Positions 16,518 through 24,507 of a DNA stretch of 64,000 nucleotides are shown here, piece by piece. Each line of letters opens with the position of its first letter. Within the stretch, counting starts at the first letter, position 1. Source of the stretch: an uncultured Clostridia bacterium (GTDB lineage: Bacteria; Bacillota; Clostridia; Christensenellales; Borkfalkiaceae); the NCBI GenBank assembly GCA_944327465.1, contig CALVHH010000007.1:20026-84025 (forward strand), in the 5' to 3' direction. The notes beneath the pieces are model-generated. The model was not told where the DNA came from. It ran no database searches and was given only the letters and a program-made list of their open reading frames with translations. The position numbers were made by a program, and so were the translations under genes.

Positions 16518-17192
16518 TCACTCCCTGCCGCCGACAGCGGCGGCTATACCGTGGACAGCGGCCGTTAGCACGGCTGCGATTATGAATATTATCCACGAAG
16601 GATGCCACAAGCTCCACACACAGCCGATGAACAGATATATGGTCACGGCGAGCGGCATAATCATGTTGCCCAGCCCGCCCAATATGCGGACGGCAAGCGG
16701 CTGCAGCGGAGCAGCCGCCTCCTCCTCATCGTCCTCCTTGGCGAACACCTTGTCGACGAATACGCACAAGGTAAAGGCGAGCAAAAACACCAGCCAGGCG
16801 GGATGCCACAGATTTAACACGGCGCCCAAGCATATGTAGACCGCAGCCGCACACAGCATGAGCCCTCCGCTGACGGCGCCGCCTATCGTGCGCAGCCTGA
16901 GCTTTTTCTGCCCGTCGGGGTCGGGCGACGACAGGTCGGCAGGGCATTCCTCCGCAGAATGCGGAGCATCTGGCAAAGGCTCCTCCTCGGCATTGATGTC
17001 GCCGCGCATGAGTTCATCCATTCCTACGCCAAAGAACCCGCACAGCTTTATTATCTTTTCGGTCTCGGGATAGGCTTCGCCCGTTTCCCACTTGGATACC
17101 GACTGCCTGGATACGCCCAGACGCTCGGCAAGTTCTTCCTGAGTAATCCTGTCGCGCCTTCTTAAACGCTGAAGATTGTCGGCAAATGACAT
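16518..17192 (-). CDS. XRE-family regulator with C-terminal membrane domain
   Basis: 224 aa. Helix-turn-helix at residues ~5-60 (ITQEELAERLGVSRQSVSKW), a short acidic linker, then about four hydrophobic segments including two copies of a similar pattern (LNLWHPAWLVFLLAFTLCVF and WSLWHPSWIIFIIAAVL). Start at the ATG 17192 with AAAGGAGAATATTTC upstream; an earlier in-frame start lies before the ribosome binding site. Such proteins may sense membrane or peptide stress. It is convergent to the peptide unit; no direct link is shown. Confidence 0.85.
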   Translation of the reverse strand: MSFADNLQRLRRRDRITQEELAERLGVSRQSVSKWETGEAYPETEKIIKLCGFFGVGMDELMRGDINAEEEPLPDAPHSAEECPADLSSPDPDGQKKLRLRTIGGAVSGGLMLCAAAVYICLGAVLNLWHPAWLVFLLAFTLCVFVDKVFAKEDDEEEAAAPLQPLAVRILGGLGNMIMPLAVTIYLFIGCVWSLWHPSWIIFIIAAVLTAAVHGIAAAVGGRE

Positions 17193-17225
17193 GAAATATT
17201 CTCCTTTATATTTATTTGCAACTCT

Positions 17226-17254
17226 ATTATACCCCATTAACAGCCCTCTTTCAA
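17226..17254 (-). promoter_or_regulatory. Promoter of the XRE gene
   Basis: Minus strand TTGAAA (17254-17249), 17-bp spacer, TATAAT (17231-17226). Confidence 0.85.
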
Positions 17255-17276
17255 CCGACTTTTAAGTGCTTTTTGC

Positions 17277-17291
17277 GCAACCTGAGGTTGC
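17277..17291. promoter_or_regulatory. Palindromic operator candidate upstream of the XRE gene
   Basis: GCAACCT-G-AGGTTGC, a perfect 7-1-7 inverted repeat ~22 bp upstream of the -35 element. Placement suits binding by the XRE protein itself; not proven. Confidence 0.5.
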
Positions 17292-17343
17292 AAATTGTAA
17301 TATTATTGTAAAAAGCGCACAAAAACGCAATGCGGTCGGCAAA

Positions 17344-17387
17344 GTGCGCCGCGCAGACCCCGACGTCTGCGCGGCGCACTTTTTTTT
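17344..17387 (+). terminator. Orphan intrinsic terminator upstream of degV
   Basis: 15-bp perfect stem GTGCGCCGCGCAGAC / GTCTGCGCGGCGCAC followed by eight T on the plus strand. The degV promoter lies downstream of it and no plus-strand gene ends just upstream, so it terminates either an unseen short transcript (17230-17344) or read-through. Confidence 0.85.
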
Positions 17388-17396
17388 AAAATTCAC

Positions 17397-17425
17397 TTGA
17401 TATTGCATTGGAAACATGCTATAAT
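17397..17425 (+). promoter_or_regulatory. Promoter of the first degV gene
   Basis: TTGATA (17397-17402), 17 bp, TATAAT (17420-17425). Confidence 0.87.
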
Positions 17426-17458
17426 ATATTTAAACAAATTGATAAGGGAATTTACGAA

Positions 17459-18304
17459 ATGAAAATAAAAATAACATCCGATTCGACTTGCGACCTCGGC
17501 GACAAGCTGATAGCCCAAAACGATATAGGCATATTTGCCCTGCAGGTAATATTGGGGGAAAAGACCTACCGCGACGGCGAAATAGCCCCGCAGGCGATAT
17601 TTGATTACGTTGCCTCGACGGGCATACTGCCCAAGACTTCGGCAGGCTCCACCGAAGAGTACACGCAGTTCTTTAAAGAGCAACTCGCCTCATGCGAGGA
17701 GCTCATACACTTCAACATCTCGTCCAAAGCTTCGAGCACGCACTCCGCCGCAAGCATTGCGGCAAAGCAGTTCAAGGGCAGGGTGAAGGTGATAGACAGC
17801 AAGGCGCTGTCCACGGGCCAGGGGCTGCTTGTATTGAAGGCGTGCGACTTCAGGGCGCAGGGCATGAGCTCGGACGAGATAGCAGAGCGCGTAACGGCGC
17901 TGACGCCCAAGGTAAACACATCGTTCGTGCCCGACGATTTGAACTATCTGCACAAGGGCGGAAGGTGCTCGCTTGCCGCCATGCTGGGCGCCAAGGTGCT
18001 TAAGCTGCATCCCCTGATAGAAGAGGACAGGGAAGGTCAGCTGATAGCAAAAAAGAAGTACATGGGCAGCATGGAGAGGTGCATAAAGACGTACGTTCAG
18101 GATTTACGCGCACAGTACCGCCGCTACGACAAGACGAGGTGCTTTGTGACCCACTCCTGCGCCGACCAGTCGATAATAGACATCGCCAAAAAGGAAGTTG
18201 CCGATATGTTCGAATTCGACGAGGTTATAGAGACCGTGGCGGGAGCCATTATAACCAGCCACTGCGGCAGAAACACGCTCGGCGTGCTGTTCATATCCGA
18301 ATAA
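17459..18304 (+). CDS. DegV family fatty-acid-binding protein (FakB-like)
   Basis: 281 aa. Starts MKIKITSDSTCDLGDKLIAQ with the DegV D-S-T-x-D motif; further DegV blocks are PKTSAGSTEEY, HFNISSKASSTHSAA and YLHKGGRCS. DegV/FakB proteins bind a fatty acid for phosphorylation by the FakA kinase in membrane lipid synthesis; no fakA is in the window. The ATG at 17459 has a weak ribosome binding site (AAGGGAATTTACGAA). A second DegV protein is encoded at 20648-21538 on the other strand. Confidence 0.92.
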   Translation: MKIKITSDSTCDLGDKLIAQNDIGIFALQVILGEKTYRDGEIAPQAIFDYVASTGILPKTSAGSTEEYTQFFKEQLASCEELIHFNISSKASSTHSAASIAAKQFKGRVKVIDSKALSTGQGLLVLKACDFRAQGMSSDEIAERVTALTPKVNTSFVPDDLNYLHKGGRCSLAAMLGAKVLKLHPLIEEDREGQLIAKKKYMGSMERCIKTYVQDLRAQYRRYDKTRCFVTHSCADQSIIDIAKKEVADMFEFDEVIETVAGAIITSHCGRNTLGVLFISE

Positions 18305-18315
18305 TAGACCCTTTA

Positions 18316-18363
18316 AATACGCCGCGGGGCGGACACGTTTGTGTCCGCCCCGCGGCGTATTTT
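18316..18363 (+). terminator. Intrinsic terminator after degV
   Basis: ~20-bp stem AATACGCCGCGGGGCGGACA / TGTCCGCCCCGCGGCGTATT with a short loop and TTT; A/T flanks allow use by the convergent ybaK operon as well. Confidence 0.85.
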
Positions 18364-18373
18364 CTCATGATTT

Positions 18374-18844
18374 TCAGGCGCGGCTGCGCGTTAAAGCGGC
18401 GTACGCGCCGCCCGTCACGCGGAGGATATCGCCGGCGTTCAGCCCTACCTGCATGCCCACCCTGCCCGCGCTGACAAATATCTGCCTGCCGCGGGCGGAC
18501 TCATCGAAAAACGTGGGGAAGAGCTTCTTCATGCCGACGGGCGAACAGCCGCCGTGCACATAGCCCGTTACGGGCAGCAGCTGCTTTTGCGGCAGCATTT
18601 CGAGCGATTTTTCGCCCGCCGCGGCGGCAGCCTTTTTTAAGTCGAGTTCGGCGGCGACGGGTATGACGAACACGTAATACCTGCCCGGCGACGCAACCGT
18701 GACGAGCGTCTTAAATACGCCGTCCTCATCCTCGCCGAGCACTTTGGCGACCTGCACGCCCGAAAGCGCCCCGCCTTCGTAGGCGTGCACGCTGTATATT
18801 ACCCCCTCCCTGTCCAATATGCGCATGGCATTGGTCTTGGTCAT
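18374..18844 (-). CDS. ybaK: YbaK/EbsC-type Cys-tRNA(Pro) deacylase
   Basis: 156 aa. Starts MTKTNAMRILDREGVIYSVH, typical of YbaK, and has KTLVTVA, VIPVAAELDLKKAA, and GYVHGGCSPVGMKKLFPTFF, the conserved GGxSPxG-type substrate loop. It clears Cys mischarged onto tRNA-Pro. The ATG at 18844 lies 4 bp after the stop of the LUD gene, so it is translationally coupled to it. Confidence 0.93.
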   Translation of the reverse strand: MTKTNAMRILDREGVIYSVHAYEGGALSGVQVAKVLGEDEDGVFKTLVTVASPGRYYVFVIPVAAELDLKKAAAAAGEKSLEMLPQKQLLPVTGYVHGGCSPVGMKKLFPTFFDESARGRQIFVSAGRVGMQVGLNAGDILRVTGGAYAALTRSRA

Positions 18845-18848
18845 AAAC

Positions 18849-19448
18849 TCACAGCCCCATATTCCTGTCCACCAAGATGACGTATGTATTTTCAAGCCCC
18901 TTTGAAGGGCGCTCGAAGAACGCCGTCACCGAGCATATGCGCTCGGGCGAGGTGCAGTCGTCGCACTCGCCGTACTCGGCGCACGGAGTGTGCAGCCCCA
19001 GCCGCTTTGCGTTTGCGCCCGCGCAGCCCGCGGAGCGCATGCGCATGAACGCCTCCCTGCCGTCGGCGACTATCTTGTTCGAACCTATTATAAGTATAGC
19101 ATTGCGCGGCCCGCTCGACAGTGCCGCAACACGGTTGCCCGAACCGTCGGTGAGGGCTATGACGCCGTCACGCGTGACGGCGTTTGCCGAGCAGACGTAG
19201 TAGTCCGCCGCGGCGGCACGAGCCTTTGCCGCGGCGCCGTCCGTCCAGTGCCAGTACACCGCGTTGCCGCGCTCTTTCAGCGCTTCGTACAGACCGAGCT
19301 CCTTTACGGTGAGCGAACCGCCTATGCCCACCGAGCCGCCGCCGATGATGCCGAGGGCCGTCCCGAGCGCCGACTGACCGTCGGGCACCATGCAGCTTTT
19401 GAACCCACGCCTTGAAAGGCTTTCATTCACGTGTTTAATATCTTCCAT
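18849..19448 (-). CDS. LUD-domain protein (lactate utilisation LutC/YkgG-like, DUF162)
   Basis: 199 aa. The LUD fold is indicated by SVGIGGSLTVKELGL, YYVCSANAVTRDGVIALTDG and NRVAALSSGPRNAILIIGSN, with a C-terminal C-x2-C-like cluster (GECDDCTSPERICS). LutC works with LutA/LutB in lactate oxidation, but neither is here; stand-alone LUD proteins are common in Clostridia and their role is unclear. The start overlaps the end of the transporter gene by 22 bp. Confidence 0.87.
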   Translation of the reverse strand: MEDIKHVNESLSRRGFKSCMVPDGQSALGTALGIIGGGSVGIGGSLTVKELGLYEALKERGNAVYWHWTDGAAAKARAAAADYYVCSANAVTRDGVIALTDGSGNRVAALSSGPRNAILIIGSNKIVADGREAFMRMRSAGCAGANAKRLGLHTPCAEYGECDDCTSPERICSVTAFFERPSKGLENTYVILVDRNMGL

Positions 19449-20593
19449 AAATCTATTTTACCACCCCTTTTGGCAGTCGTCAAGGCATAATATAAAAAAC
19501 ATGCCCCCTCCAACGCGGCGCAGACGGGCGCGACGACGTTGCAGCACAGCCCGTCGGCGGCGTCGAACGACGCGCCCATGGCGAACGGCATGCCGAGCGC
19601 ACACAGCAGCGCCGACAGCATAAAGGCGGCGCTCCGCCTTGAAAGGGGCGCACGGCACGCCCACACGAACGCTGGACGGGCGAGCGACAGCGCCGAGACG
19701 AACGACGTAAGCGTGAGCGAAGCATAGTACAGACTGCCGAACAGACCGCGCACGCGCACATCGCAAAATGCCGCGGCTATCGCGGCGGGACAGAGCACGA
19801 ATGCGTTTTCGAGCGCACCGCCGTCGCCCTGAAAGCCGCCCGCAAGCGGCAGCAGCGCCGCCGCGGCGAGCAGTCCGCCCGCGAAATTTGCGCCGACTAT
19901 TGCGGCGGCGGCGCGGACGGAGGAGAGCCGGCGCGGCATGGACGGGGCGAGCGAGGGCATCACGCCCGCGGCGAGGGACAGCGACAGCAGCGCCTGACCA
20001 AGCGCCGACAACCACAGCCCGGGCGAGGCGAGCGCCCAAGGTTCGAAGGCAAACACGGCGGCAAAGCGAGCCACTCCGCCCTCCGCCAGCCCGCGCACGG
20101 CGAGAACGGCCGTCAGCCCGCCCTGAAGCAGCACGGCAATGCGGGCTGCGGCGGAGCGCGTGCGCACGCTGCGCGTAAGAAAGAACGCCAGCGCGATCGC
20201 AACGAGCGCCGCTATAACGGGCGGTGCGCCGACAATATCCGCGGGACAGCCGTAGCCTGCGGAGGCGTAGAACGTGCATGCCCGCACGGCAAACAGCGAC
20301 GTTATGGCGATATAGCACGCGCACATTGCCGCCGAATTGACCGCCGCAAGCCCTCCCGCCGCGCCGCCCAGCGGGCAGAGCGCCGCCAGCGGAAAGGCGT
20401 CCGCACGGCGGCGCCCCGCCGTCAACTCCGCCCGGAGCAGAGGCAGCGCCACAATGGCGAGCACGACCGCATATGCGGCGACAAACGCCCCACCGTAACT
20501 TTGGCAGAGCGAAGGAAAGCGCAGCACCCCGCCTGTGCCGAGTGCCGCGCCCGCCGCCGTGTATAAAAATTGTCTGCGCGCATCGTCCTTCAC
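19427..20593 (-). CDS. Neurotransmitter:sodium symporter (SLC6/NSS) family transporter
   Basis: 388 aa, very hydrophobic with ~11 transmembrane segments. The N-terminal GTGGVLRFPSLCQSYGGAFV corresponds to the NSS TM1 signature GxGxxWRFPY...NGGGAF. Prokaryotic NSS members import amino acids with sodium; this one is shorter than the ~450 typical and its TM1 motif has leucine in place of tryptophan, so substrate cannot be predicted. Strongly G+C-rich codons compared with neighbours. First gene of a three-gene operon with LUD and YbaK. Confidence 0.82.
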   Translation of the reverse strand: MKDDARRQFLYTAAGAALGTGGVLRFPSLCQSYGGAFVAAYAVVLAIVALPLLRAELTAGRRRADAFPLAALCPLGGAAGGLAAVNSAAMCACYIAITSLFAVRACTFYASAGYGCPADIVGAPPVIAALVAIALAFFLTRSVRTRSAAARIAVLLQGGLTAVLAVRGLAEGGVARFAAVFAFEPWALASPGLWLSALGQALLSLSLAAGVMPSLAPSMPRRLSSVRAAAAIVGANFAGGLLAAAALLPLAGGFQGDGGALENAFVLCPAAIAAAFCDVRVRGLFGSLYYASLTLTSFVSALSLARPAFVWACRAPLSRRSAAFMLSALLCALGMPFAMGASFDAADGLCCNVVAPVCAALEGACFLYYALTTAKRGGKIDLWKILNT

Positions 20594-20647
20594 GCAATAT
20601 TATACTGCCCCGCCCCTTTAAAAATGAATGGTCGGCGGAGCGACCTT

Positions 20648-21538
20648 TTACATGCCCCTCTTTGTAGAGCTGAAGAAGAACAGCGCCACGGTGCCGGGAC
20701 CTGTGTGCGAGCCTATGACCGTGCCGATATTGTCTATCTCCACGCTGCCGTTGAGCTTGGGGAAGCCGGCGTGGATGAGGTCGGCAAGCTCCCTTGCATC
20801 GGCTATGACGTCGGAATGACTGATAAAGCACTTGCCGTCGTAGCCCGCGCCGCCTTCAGCCTGGGCAGACATCTGCTCGAACATCTCCTTTATAGCCTTC
20901 TTTTTGCCCGTCACCTTTTTGCGGATGATGAGCTTGCCCTGGCAGTTGACGTCCATGACGGGGCATATCTTCAACAGCGAGCCTATGGTGGCGGCGGGAC
21001 CGGATATTCTGCCGCCGCGCTTGAAGTGCTGAAGATTTGTAGAGAAGAACCAGTGCCTGAGGCGCAATTTGTTTTCTTCGAGCCAGGCAGCCAGCTCCTC
21101 CAGCCCCATGCCGCCCGCCTTGAGTTCGACAGCCTTATCTACGAGCAGACCGTAGCCCGAAGATGCGCAGAGAGAGTCCACCACCACTACCTTGCGGGCG
21201 GGATAGTGCTTTTTTACCTCCTCCTGCGCGGACAGCGCCGAAGCGTATCCGCCCGAAAGACCAGAGGAAAACTCTATGTGCAGGATGTCGTGACCTTGAG
21301 CAAGTATGGGCGACCAGAGCTCCAAAAGCTCTTCGGGCGTCACCTGCGAAGTGGTGGGCAGCGCGCCCGCGGCTATGGCGCCGTAAAAACTTTCGGGCGA
21401 GGACGAGACGAAGAGGTCGTCCTTGTAGTCGACGCCGTCGATGATATAGTGATACTTTGCAAACTCGACCCCGAGCGATTTGAGGTGTTCGGCGGTCAAA
21501 TCGCACGTCGAACAGCAGGTTATTTTATAATCTTGCAT
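20648..21538 (-). CDS. DegV family fatty-acid-binding protein, second copy
   Basis: 296 aa. Starts MQDYKITCCSTCDLTAEHLK, with PTTSQVTPEELLELW, HIEFSSGLSGGYASA and HFKRGGRISGPAATIGSLLK, the DegV blocks. It differs considerably from the copy at 17459-18304, so the two are old paralogues that may prefer different fatty acids. It lies alone between the transporter operon and rex. Confidence 0.92.
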   Translation of the reverse strand: MQDYKITCCSTCDLTAEHLKSLGVEFAKYHYIIDGVDYKDDLFVSSSPESFYGAIAAGALPTTSQVTPEELLELWSPILAQGHDILHIEFSSGLSGGYASALSAQEEVKKHYPARKVVVVDSLCASSGYGLLVDKAVELKAGGMGLEELAAWLEENKLRLRHWFFSTNLQHFKRGGRISGPAATIGSLLKICPVMDVNCQGKLIIRKKVTGKKKAIKEMFEQMSAQAEGGAGYDGKCFISHSDVIADARELADLIHAGFPKLNGSVEIDNIGTVIGSHTGPGTVALFFFSSTKRGM

Positions 21539-21677
21539 GTCAGCCCCCCGGTTCCGCCCTGCGTGCGGCGGAACGATGTTTTTTAAATTTCCATTTGATT
21601 TTAATTTTTAACGGTTGAATTGTCAACACACTTGCCCGCACGGGCGTTCTACACTTTTTGCGCCCGCTCTACACCTT

Positions 21678-21708
21678 AAAAATCCCACTCTACCGTCGGT
21701 AGAGTGGG
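21678..21708 (-). terminator. Intrinsic terminator after rex
   Basis: Minus strand CCCACTCTACC-GAC-GGTAGAGTGGG-A-TTTTT. Confidence 0.9.
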
Positions 21709-21724
21709 AAATTTAAACAAATTA

Positions 21725-22342
21725 TCAGAGCATTGAAGCGAGGATCGCGAGGTTTGCGGCGACGTCGATATTGATCACCTTTACATCCTCCCCCGCCGTT
21801 ATCTGCACGGGCGCAAAGTTGAGTATAGCCCTTATACCCGCCCTGATGAGCCGCTCGGCAATGCCCTGCGCCGACGCGGCGGGCACGGCGATTATGGCGA
21901 GCTGCACGCCGTACTCCATGCAGCCGGCTTCGAGCGAGTCGACGGAGAGCACGGGCTTGCCGCCCACTATGCCGCCCACTTTGTGCGGGTCGTTATCGAA
22001 CGCGCACACGAGCTCTATGCCGTAGTTGGCAAAGCCGCCATAGCCGAGAAGCGCACTGCCCAGCCCGCCGGCGCCCACGAGCACGGCGCCCTTGTGGTCG
22101 TGTATGCACAAGAACTGTTCGAGCGCGGCGATGAGCTCGGCGCGGGGATAGCCAACTTTGGGTCTGCCCGCGCAGCCCGTATATGCCAAATCCTTTCTTA
22201 CCAGCACTTCGCCCAGACCGAGCGCCTGCGCTATCGCACCCGAGGACACGTAGGTATAAGCGTCGTCATCGGGCAGCGAGCGGAGATAGTTCAGATAGAC
22301 CGGCATCCTCTGCAGAGAAAATCCAGGTATGTCCCTGTTCAT
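21725..22342 (-). CDS. rex: Redox-sensing transcriptional repressor Rex
   Basis: 205 aa. N-terminal winged helix (AYTYVSSGAIAQALGLGEVL, VRKDLAYTG, GRPKVGYPRAELI) and a Rossmann NAD(H) domain with VLVGAGGLGSALLGY (GxGxxG at 90-95) and FDNDPHKVGGIVGG. Rex represses fermentation and respiration genes until NADH rises. It is 5 bp downstream of the ROK kinase gene, and the ribosome binding site GGGGGAATAA lies in that gene's end. Alcohol or butyrate genes it would control are not in the window. Confidence 0.96.
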   Translation of the reverse strand: MNRDIPGFSLQRMPVYLNYLRSLPDDDAYTYVSSGAIAQALGLGEVLVRKDLAYTGCAGRPKVGYPRAELIAALEQFLCIHDHKGAVLVGAGGLGSALLGYGGFANYGIELVCAFDNDPHKVGGIVGGKPVLSVDSLEAGCMEYGVQLAIIAVPAASAQGIAERLIRAGIRAILNFAPVQITAGEDVKVINIDVAANLAILASML

Positions 22343-22347
22343 CGTAA

Positions 22348-23313
22348 TTATTCCCCCATTTTAATTTCATCCATTGCAAACGCGGCGGCGCCCATTGCCC
22401 CCGCCCTATTGCCCAGCGAAGCCGTTATCACGGTCACCGGGGCGTAGTCGCACCCGCCGAAGAGCTCCTTGTTGACAATTTCCTGCACGGGTTTGGTGAG
22501 GCATTCGCCCTGCGCCGACACGCCGCCGCCGAGCATGATAACTTCGGGACGGAAGATGTTGGCAAGGTTTACCAGACCGCAGGCGAGATACTTTACGTAC
22601 CAATCGACTACTTCCTTTGCCGAACGGTCGACGTCCCTGAATTCGAACGCCGTCTTGCCCGTGCACGTCTGCGAAGTGTATTTGCTCCACATTGCCGAGC
22701 CCGCGTCCTCCTCCATTGCGTACCTGGTGCGGGCAGTGAGCGCGGTCGCCGAAGAGTAGCGCTCGAAGCAGCCCCTTCTGCCGCAGGTGCACATTTCGCC
22801 GTGGCGCTCTATTACCATATGGCCTATTTCGGTACCCACGGAGTGACCGCCTTCGAAGAGCTTGCCGTCAATTATTATTCCGCCGCCGACGCCCGTGCCG
22901 AGCGTGACGAGTATGGAATTTTTATATTCTTTGCCTGCGCCATAGCGCGCCTCGCCGAGAGCGGCGGCGTTGGCGTCGTTGGTGACGACGACGGGCACGC
23001 CCAGGCGGGACGAGAGCTCGCTGCCGAGAGGAAATGCCCTGAGCCCGAGGTTGCCCGCGAACTTTACGACGCCCGCGGCGCTGTCGATCATGCCGGGGCA
23101 GCCTATGCCCGCGGCGACGGGGCTGCCATCCAGCCCGGCGCACATCTTTTTGCACAGCGCGGCTATGTTGGCGCACATTGCCCTGCCACCTTCTTCGCCG
23201 CCCTCGCCGCAGCCCGTGGGACAGCTGTCCTCAACGAGTATGCTGCCGTCGGGCGCAACGCACGCACCCTTTACAAATGTGCCGCCGATATCCAGACCAA
23301 GGTAATATTTCAT
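22348..23313 (-). CDS. ROK family sugar kinase (glucokinase-like)
   Basis: 321 aa. Phosphate-1 loop LDIGGTFVKG at the N-terminus, catalytic N112-D113 (VTNDANAAALGE), ROK signature TLGTGVGGGIIIDG, and the zinc site H165 plus C175-x-C177-x4-C182 (MCTCGRRGCFE). This matches ATP-dependent ROK glucokinases; N-acetylmannosamine or allose kinases of the same family cannot be excluded. Start at ATG 23313 with GGGAGATG upstream; the upstream ORF extension is in the promoter and is not coding. Co-transcribed with rex. Confidence 0.92.
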   Translation of the reverse strand: MKYYLGLDIGGTFVKGACVAPDGSILVEDSCPTGCGEGGEEGGRAMCANIAALCKKMCAGLDGSPVAAGIGCPGMIDSAAGVVKFAGNLGLRAFPLGSELSSRLGVPVVVTNDANAAALGEARYGAGKEYKNSILVTLGTGVGGGIIIDGKLFEGGHSVGTEIGHMVIERHGEMCTCGRRGCFERYSSATALTARTRYAMEEDAGSAMWSKYTSQTCTGKTAFEFRDVDRSAKEVVDWYVKYLACGLVNLANIFRPEVIMLGGGVSAQGECLTKPVQEIVNKELFGGCDYAPVTVITASLGNRAGAMGAAAFAMDEIKMGE

Positions 23314-23380
23314 GATGACATCTCCCGCGCCGACCGCCGGATCCCGACATGACGGCATTATCGTTATAAATCTATCTATA

Positions 23381-23409
23381 ATTCTATTACAAATGAGTGA
23401 ATATGTCAA
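23381..23409 (-). promoter_or_regulatory. Promoter of the ROK kinase-rex operon
   Basis: Minus strand TTGACA (23409-23404), 17-bp spacer, TAGAAT (23386-23381). Confidence 0.87.
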
Positions 23410-23419
23410 TCCCAAAATC

Positions 23420-23465
23420 AAAAAAAGAGCGCGGCGCGGGCAAAAAATTTTGCCCGCGCCGCGCC
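23420..23465 (-). terminator. Intrinsic terminator after dut
   Basis: Minus strand stem GCGCGGCGCGGGCAAAA / TTTTGCCCGCGCCGCGC followed by TCTTTTTTT. Confidence 0.9.
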
Positions 23466-23479
23466 GTTGGACATTTGCG

Positions 23480-23917
23480 TCATTTTGTACCCGTAGAGCC
23501 GAATCCGCCCGCGCCGCGCACCGTATCGGAAAGTTCTTCGACTTCGGCAAAGCCGACGGCGAGATAGGGCGCCACGACGAGCTGGGCTATGCGTTCGCCA
23601 GGCTCTACAAAGGCGGGCGCGTCGCCGTGGTTGTGCAGAGCCACCATCACCTCGCCGCGGTAGTCGCTGTCCACCACTCCCACTTTATTGGCAGGGGCAA
23701 GCCCGCGCTTTGAAGCGAGCCCGCTGCGGGCGTATATGAACCCCGCATATCCCGCGGGCAGTTCCATGGCGAGACCGGTTGGTATAAGCACCGTGGCATG
23801 GGGCGCAACCGTAACGCGCTCCTCCACGCAGGCAAACAGGTCGGCGCCTGCGGCATACTCGCTGCCGTATACGGGCAGTTTGGCGTTTTTGTTGAGTTTT
23901 TTGATGTTGACTTGCAT
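23480..23917 (-). CDS. dut: Deoxyuridine 5'-triphosphate nucleotidohydrolase
   Basis: 145 aa trimeric dUTPase. All five motifs are visible: AAGADLFAC, YARSGLASK, GVVDSDYRGEVMV, GERIAQLVV and the C-terminal RGAGGFGSTG. It hydrolyses dUTP to dUMP, both preventing uracil incorporation and feeding thymidylate synthesis. The ATG at 23917 (MQVNIKKLNKNAKLP) follows AGGAGAATAT. It is 56 bp downstream of nrdG and probably on the same mRNA. Confidence 0.96.
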   Translation of the reverse strand: MQVNIKKLNKNAKLPVYGSEYAAGADLFACVEERVTVAPHATVLIPTGLAMELPAGYAGFIYARSGLASKRGLAPANKVGVVDSDYRGEVMVALHNHGDAPAFVEPGERIAQLVVAPYLAVGFAEVEELSDTVRGAGGFGSTGTK

Positions 23918-23973
23918 ATATTCTCCTATTTCAAGTTGGCGTCTTTGCATGCGCCGCCGCATAGGGCGGGATA

Positions 23974-24507
23974 TCAGACTACGCTCTCTTCATCCCACAG
24001 CACGACCTCATCGGTCCTGAGGCTGGGCTGAACGAGTATGGTGCGCTGGTTGGACGAGCCCTTGAACTTGAGCTTTATGTCCTTGAGCTCCTCCACGAAG
24101 CGGCCGTCGACGAGCACGTCGAGGCAGGAGAGCATGTCCGTTACGAGCTGTATATCGCCCAGTTTGCCCGTAAGCAGGTCCTTTTCGAAGTCGTAGCCCG
24201 TAAAGCACCAGAAAGATTTATCGGGATATGCCGCACGGAGGCGCTTTAAGAACGGCGCGAGCACCTTTTGATTTTCGGGCTCGAACGGGTCGCCGCCGAC
24301 GAGCGTAAAGCCCTTGATATAGTCGGGCTTCATGCCCTCTATTATGGCGTCCTCCACCTCGCGGGTGAAGGGTTCGCCGTAGGAAAAATCCCACGTTTCG
24401 GGATTGAAACAGCCCTTGCAGTGGTTGCGGCAGCCGCTGACGTACAGCGACACGCGCACCCCGGGACCGTTGGAAATATCAGTCCATTTGATTTTTGCGT
24501 AATTCAT
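23974..24507 (-). CDS. nrdG: Anaerobic ribonucleotide reductase activating protein
   Basis: 177 aa radical-SAM activase. The [4Fe-4S] motif is C26-x3-C30-x2-C33 (SGCRNHCKGCFNPETWD) and GGDPF of the SAM site is present. It generates the glycyl radical on NrdD. The start at ATG 24507 (MNYAKIKWTDISNGPGV) matches family N-termini but has only a weak ribosome binding site. nrdD lies 720 bp upstream on the same strand, separated by repeat copy C, an unusual split for this gene pair. Confidence 0.95.
   Translation of the reverse strand: MNYAKIKWTDISNGPGVRVSLYVSGCRNHCKGCFNPETWDFSYGEPFTREVEDAIIEGMKPDYIKGFTLVGGDPFEPENQKVLAPFLKRLRAAYPDKSFWCFTGYDFEKDLLTGKLGDIQLVTDMLSCLDVLVDGRFVEELKDIKLKFKGSSNQRTILVQPSLRTDEVVLWDEESVV

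Noticed and set aside
19458-20831. 457-codon Arg/Ala-rich frame overlapping the SLC6-type transporter
   Set aside because: Low-complexity product of a shifted frame in G+C-rich DNA; the transporter frame has clear membrane helices and a family motif.
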